Of a DNA stretch of 64,000 nucleotides, positions 60,438 to 64,000 are shown in pieces. Within the stretch, counting starts at the first letter, position 1. Each line of letters opens with the position of its first letter. The position numbers and the translations under genes were made by a program. The notes under the pieces are model-generated. The model worked only from the letters and a program-made list of their open reading frames with translations, was not told the origin of the DNA and ran no database searches. Source of the stretch: Planctomycetaceae bacterium (GTDB lineage: Bacteria; Planctomycetota; Planctomycetia; Pirellulales; Pirellulaceae); contig JACKHM010000004.1 in NCBI GenBank assembly GCA_020638995.1, positions 620,001 through 684,000 on the forward strand, given 5' to 3'.

Positions 60438-61817
60438 GTGAAGTACGTTCTCCTCACAGTCGTCAGCTTGATACTGGCCGTCACGACACCGATAAACGCC
60501 GAAGAAACAGCCTTTCGTGTGGCAACATTTTGGTGCGATGCAACGCCGCCTCTCGGTTCGCCACTTTGCAACGGCAACGTGAAACCAGCGATGGAGATCG
60601 TTTCGCCCTTGACCGCGCGAGGCATCGTGCTGCTCGGCGCTGGCGATCCCATTGTCCTATGTGCTTTCGATTGGGTTGGAATTGGAAACGGCAGCTACCA
60701 TGAATTCCGCGAAGCGATCGCGCAATCCGTTGGTACGACTGCCGATCGTGTCGCGTTGCACACGCTGCATCAACACGATGCGCCGGGAAGCGATTTTGCT
60801 ACGGAATCGCTCTTGGCCGAGCATGGTCTTGGCGGACAATACTCTAATCCCGACTTTGATGCGATCGTGATGCAGCGTGTGGCCGACTCGGCAGGTCAGT
60901 CGTTGAGCCAGGCTCGTCCGGTGACCGACATTGGTCTGGGCTCGGCCAAGGTTGAGAAGGTGGCATCAAATCGTCGGATTCTCGGCCCGGATGGTCGCGT
61001 GAAACTTCAGCGTCAAAGCAGCGGAGGCAAGAACCCGGCGGCTCGCGAAGCGCCGGAGGGCACGATTGATCCGCTGGTGCGGCTGATTACGTTTTGGAAC
61101 GGTGACAAGCCGCTTGCCGTGCTGACCTACTACGCTACACATCCGCAAAGTTATTACGGACGCGGTGGCGTCAACTGGGACTTCGTCGGCATGGCGCGCA
61201 ATACACGAGTTCATGCGCTGGATGGTTTGCCGCACATTCATTTCAACGGTGCTGGCGGCAATGTCGCCGCGGGCAAGTACAACGACGGTTCCAAGGAAAA
61301 TCGTCCGTTGCTTGCACAGCGTTTGGCCGACGGCATGAAACGGGCTTGGCAGTCGCAAGCCAAGTCGCCGATTGCGGCCACCGACGTTGGCTGGCAAGTC
61401 GCGCCGGTGTCGCTGCCGGTGAGCGAGTCGTTGGTCGAAGACGACCTGCTGGCGAAACTTCAGAGCAAGGATCAGAGCGTTGGCGAACGGTTGCGAGCGG
61501 CACGCGATCTGACTTTCATCCGACGCATGCAACGCGGTGACAAGATCATGCTTTCGTGTTTGAAGCTGGGAGATGCACGCGTGTTGCACATGCCTGGCGA
61601 GCTGTTCGTCGAGTATCAACTTGCCGCACAGCAGATGCGACCGGATGACTTCGTTGCGATGGCCGCTTACGGAGATTACGGGCCGGGTTATATCGGTACG
61701 GAGATCGCTTACAGTCAGGGTGGCTATGAAACGGGACGTGTCTCGCGCGTCGCACCCGGCGTCGAACGAGTCTTGACCGACGCGATGAAACAATTGTTAG
61801 GAACACGGGAAAAATAA
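60438..61817 (+). CDS. Neutral/alkaline ceramidase-type hydrolase, exported; 3' end altered by mobile element
   Basis: A 459-residue product from GTG 60438, chosen because a signal peptide begins there (KYVLLTVVSLILAVTTPINA); ATG 60330 adds 36 Arg-rich residues and has no better ribosome site. The N-terminal domain of non-lysosomal ceramidases is visible in IVLLGAGDPIVLCAFDWVGI, a Zn-type HTLHQHDAPGSD motif, YYATHPQSYYGRGGVNWDF and FNGAGGNVAAGKYND. The C-terminal domain of true ceramidases is absent, as is typical for planctomycete members. The last five codons (GTREK and stop) come from a 98-bp element inserted after Leu-Leu; without it the protein would end LLAP. Confidence 0.88.
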   Translation: MKYVLLTVVSLILAVTTPINAEETAFRVATFWCDATPPLGSPLCNGNVKPAMEIVSPLTARGIVLLGAGDPIVLCAFDWVGIGNGSYHEFREAIAQSVGTTADRVALHTLHQHDAPGSDFATESLLAEHGLGGQYSNPDFDAIVMQRVADSAGQSLSQARPVTDIGLGSAKVEKVASNRRILGPDGRVKLQRQSSGGKNPAAREAPEGTIDPLVRLITFWNGDKPLAVLTYYATHPQSYYGRGGVNWDFVGMARNTRVHALDGLPHIHFNGAGGNVAAGKYNDGSKENRPLLAQRLADGMKRAWQSQAKSPIAATDVGWQVAPVSLPVSESLVEDDLLAKLQSKDQSVGERLRAARDLTFIRRMQRGDKIMLSCLKLGDARVLHMPGELFVEYQLAAQQMRPDDFVAMAAYGDYGPGYIGTEIAYSQGGYETGRVSRVAPGVERVLTDAMKQLLGTREK

Positions 61818-61897
61818 CTTCGGCGAAACCAAAGTAGCCATCACACTCCGTGGGATGATTAGCAGAAGATATAGCGAAGTTGTTTTTCCCGTGTTCC
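61800..61897 (+). mobile_element. 98-bp MITE-like element, copy 1
   Basis: The ends are inverted repeats of 23 bases with a single mismatch, beginning GGAACACGGGAAAAA at left and its complement at right. A TTA at 61797-61799 is repeated at 61898-61900 as the target duplication. It has no coding capacity. It is identical to copy 2 at 62521. It lies in the last codons of the ceramidase-type gene and ends 40 bases before the BNR gene start, so it may also affect expression of that gene. Confidence 0.9.
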
Positions 61898-61936
61898 TTA
61901 GCACCGTGAACTTTCCAGATCGGGATCGGAGTATTG

Positions 61937-63015
61937 ATGACAAGACATCTTGGAATCGGGGTACTGCTGGTCGCGTCGACTGCCGCAGCTGCTGAAAGTG
62001 AACTGAACCCCGTCCGGATCGCGGTCCCAATCAACGGTCACATTCACCCGGCGATCTGTGTAAGTCATTCAGGAACGATCGTCGTCACCTACGGTCGAGA
62101 GAATCATGTCGACCTCCGCATCACACGGTCGACTGACGAAGGCGACACTTGGTCCGAAGCGATTCCCTTCGTTCACACCGTGGGAAAGACCTACTATCCA
62201 GGTTCGCTGACAACACTCAGCGATGGACGCTTGCTGCATTGCTGGAACCGTTGGGATACGCCAACGACGCAGAACGAGCCGCGTTCGGTGCTGTATTCGC
62301 TGTCGGATGACGAAGGATCAACATGGAGCGATCCGCAGCCATTCCCTCGCGATCCCAAAGTTAAAACCGTCATCCGTCATCCGGTTACCGAGCTGCCGCC
62401 GAAGCAGTGGCTTGTTTCGTTGTGGGACCGCACGTTTGTCTTTGATCCGGCAACCGCCAAGGCAACGCAATTCGGCGATGGCCGCGTGCATGGACTCGTC
62501 CCGATCGTGCAAACTCCTAAGGAACACGGGAAAAATAACTTCGGCGAAACCAAAGTAGCCATCACACTCCGTGGGATGATTAGCAGAAGATATAGCGAAG
62601 TTGTTTTTCCCGTGTTCCTAAGGGCACTTTCGTCAGTGGCGCTGGCATTCGATCCACAGACGCTGGCAAGACGTGGCAGACCATCGACAACTTTCCTGAT
62701 ATCAAGTCACAAGGATGGCGACACGAAATGGTTTGTCTCAAGAACGGTTGGCTGTTGGCTTCGGAGATCCTCGGACCCGGCTTTGGCGGAGAACACATTC
62801 GCTACCGCATCTCGCACGACGACGGTCAAACATGGGACGGCGTGTTCGAGTATTACAATCCCGGTCGAGCCATCAACGGCCGAGCCTGCCCCCGCACCAT
62901 CCACCTCGACGACAAAACCATCGGCGTCGTGTTTTACGACATCGACAAGAACCAAGACGACGGCCCAGGGCTATTCTTCCTGCGAATTCCCATCGAGAAG
63001 CTCGCCGCTCGGTAG
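61937..63015 (+). pseudogene. BNR/Asp-box sialidase-like gene, interrupted by mobile element copy 2
   Basis: ATG 61937 with GGAG five bases upstream begins a signal peptide (TRHLGIGVLLVASTAAAA). The propeller has four Asp boxes: STDEGDTW, SDDEGSTW, STDAGKTW and SHDDGQTW. The first two precede and the last two follow the 98-bp insert at 62521. After the insert the frame shifts. Removing 62521-62618 plus one TAA joins QTPK directly to GTFVSGAGIRSTDAGKTW, giving a 326-residue ORF with no other defect, ending at 63015. As it stands, translation reads through the element in frame and then into an out-of-frame tail to 63028. Homologues are exo-alpha-sialidase-like. Confidence 0.88.
62521..62618 (+). 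mobile_element. 98-bp MITE-like element, copy 2
   Basis: This is base-for-base the same as copy 1 and in the same orientation. The target duplication is TAA (62518-62520 and 62619-62621). The inserted length of 101 bases (element plus duplication) is not a multiple of three, so it shifts the frame of the sialidase-like gene. Inside the element, an open frame adds 33 codons to the truncated product. Confidence 0.92.
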
Positions 63016-63043
63016 AGAGCAAGCGTAGGGCGTTACTTGCTCT
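63016..63043 (+). terminator. Hairpin terminator of the ceramidase-sialidase operon
   Basis: AGAGCAAG (63016-63023) pairs perfectly with CTTGCTCT (63036-63043) across 12 bases, immediately after the restored stop codon at 63013-63015. No T-run follows. Confidence 0.5.
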
Positions 63044-63490
63044 GTTCGCCAGGACGATCTGGACGTCTCTCGTCGCACCACGCCCCGCGTCTAAACCTAA
63101 TCGTTATTCACGCTTTTTCCGGTCGACGCCGACTTATGCGTCAAGGAGTTAGTGCACTCCGAATCGCCTAATCACAGCAAGCACGATGTTCATTCGTTAT
63201 TGCCAAGGTCGGTTCCTCCTAATCGCGCCAGTGCATCTCCCTTTGGTCCACGAAGAGGCCAGCCATCATCGATCAGCGACCGATTCAGCGATCGGCGCGG
63301 CGGCTTGGCAGTCAGTTCCCCGGAAGGGTTGATTCCTTAGGCGTTGCTCCGCTTTCTCCAGATAGACGGCTGCCTCCTTATCCTTCGAGCCCAAAGCAAA
63401 TACCGCGGCAGAGATTAGATCTAGAGCATGTTGTCGGCGTGCGTGATCGGATCCCAGCTCACATTAGGGAGGCGGTTGTCGCGGCGATTG
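63044..63490. other. Intergenic region with a possible coding remnant on the minus strand
   Basis: The frame 63266-63463 on the minus strand is open, without a start codon, and translates to a helical, TPR-like sequence (LDLISAAVFALGSKDKEAAV, YLEKAEQRLRNQ). It could be the tail of a decayed gene. Nothing else is recognised in this gap. Confidence 0.3.
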
Positions 63491-64000
63491 TCACGATTCC
63501 AGCAACTCCTGGTGAACCATCTCAAAGAATGCCTTGAGCTTGTTGGTCTTAGGGAACACCATCGTGCTATCGACCGTATACAAGTTCTCGTGCTCGATTG
63601 CGTGACGGAAGTTGATCGCATCCCGAACTTCGGACATGTACTTATCTGGCCTTTCAACCAGCTTCTTTCGAGTCAAGGTCTCCTCAAACTTACCGAGTAG
63701 CTGTTTCAGGCGAGCTTTTTCCGGAGTCGCGTCTCGAAGCTGGACTTTCTTTTCTCTTGCCCATCTACGGAGAATTGCGTCGACCGCTGAAACACACAGG
63801 CGAATCGAGGCTAGATCGTGACCGTGGCCTCCATAAGCCTCACCCTTACGAAACATGTTGAGTTCTGAATCGCTATCCTCTTCCTCACGAAGTGCGTTCT
63901 CGAACCGTTCAAGGTATGTCCCATTTGGGGCAACGCAATGCGGGCGTTCCGGGAGAATGCCGGTTGCCGGATTCATCATGTACTTTTTTGACGTTAAGAG
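63491..64000 (-). CDS. Protein of unknown function with RxxxxH (HEPN-like) motif, 5' end outside window
   Basis: The frame stays open to the right edge (LLTSKKY before the first visible Met at 63979), so the gene is probably cut by the window. About 170 residues are visible, helical and charged. SIRLCVSAVDAILRRWARE and LKQLLGKFEETLTRKKL form long helices, and SEVRDAINFRHAIEHENLY carries an R-x4-H motif of the kind found in HEPN RNase folds. That match is short and could be chance. The protein ends FFEMVHQELLES. No neighbour on its strand is visible to help. Confidence 0.6.
   Translation of the reverse strand, partial: LLTSKKYMMNPATGILPERPHCVAPNGTYLERFENALREEEDSDSELNMFRKGEAYGGHGHDLASIRLCVSAVDAILRRWAREKKVQLRDATPEKARLKQLLGKFEETLTRKKLVERPDKYMSEVRDAINFRHAIEHENLYTVDSTMVFPKTNKLKAFFEMVHQELLES

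Overview
The window is chromosomal DNA from a planctomycete, most likely a Pirellulaceae-type organism. The evidence is the density of families that are typical of that phylum: three proteins with DUF1549/DUF1553 (PSCyt2/PSD1) domains, PSCyt1 c-type cytochrome domains, two DUF1501 proteins, two formylglycine sulfatases, two Tat-exported Gfo/Idh/MocA oxidoreductases, PQQ-type beta-propellers, LamG proteins and a giant YD-repeat (RHS) protein. Housekeeping anchors are dnaE, a shortened uvrC, fxsA and tRNA-Leu(UAA). I see no phage, plasmid, integron or CRISPR.

Layout. 1-7.3 kb (+): the end of a PPC-domain exported protein, a DUF1549/DUF1553 protein and a PSCyt1-WD40 protein with a long Ala-rich coil form one apparent operon. 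7.3-9.0 kb (-): a HAD phosphatase and an exported protein of unknown function. 9.5-13.1 kb (+): dnaE. 13.2-18.3 kb: a double-LamG protein, a PilZ protein, a Gfo/Idh/MocA protein, a mini HTH protein and tRNA-Leu with its own promoter. 18.3-30.8 kb (+): a DUF1501 protein, then a tightly spaced run of SNF2 helicase, esterase, sulfatase, TIM-barrel isomerase, Gfo/Idh/MocA and a second sulfatase, which looks like a sulfated-glycan catabolic operon with a helicase at its head. 30.8-39.1 kb: a GYF protein, a FlK-like thioesterase, and a minus-strand operon (TIM barrel, PSD1, DUF1501, PQQ propeller) whose last three genes overlap. 39.2-48 kb: another PSD1 protein, FxsA, a Hint-domain protein, UvrC and a PQQ propeller. 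48-59 kb (-): a hydrolase-LRR fusion, a 38-residue membrane peptide, a double-PDZ/Sel1 protein and the 2256-residue RHS-PASTA protein. 59-64 kb: a decayed LamG-TPR gene, a ceramidase-type hydrolase, a BNR/sialidase gene and a partial gene at the right edge.

The most striking feature is a 98-bp miniature inverted-repeat element present as two identical copies (61800-61897 and 62521-62618), each flanked by a 3-bp direct repeat (TTA and TAA). Copy 1 sits in the last codons of the ceramidase-type gene and gives it a new stop codon. Copy 2 sits inside the downstream BNR/sialidase gene and frameshifts it. Removing the element plus one target repeat restores both reading frames exactly, so the insertions are recent. 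The core of the element resembles a palindrome found after the RHS gene at 52201-52219, which hints at a larger family of small repeats.
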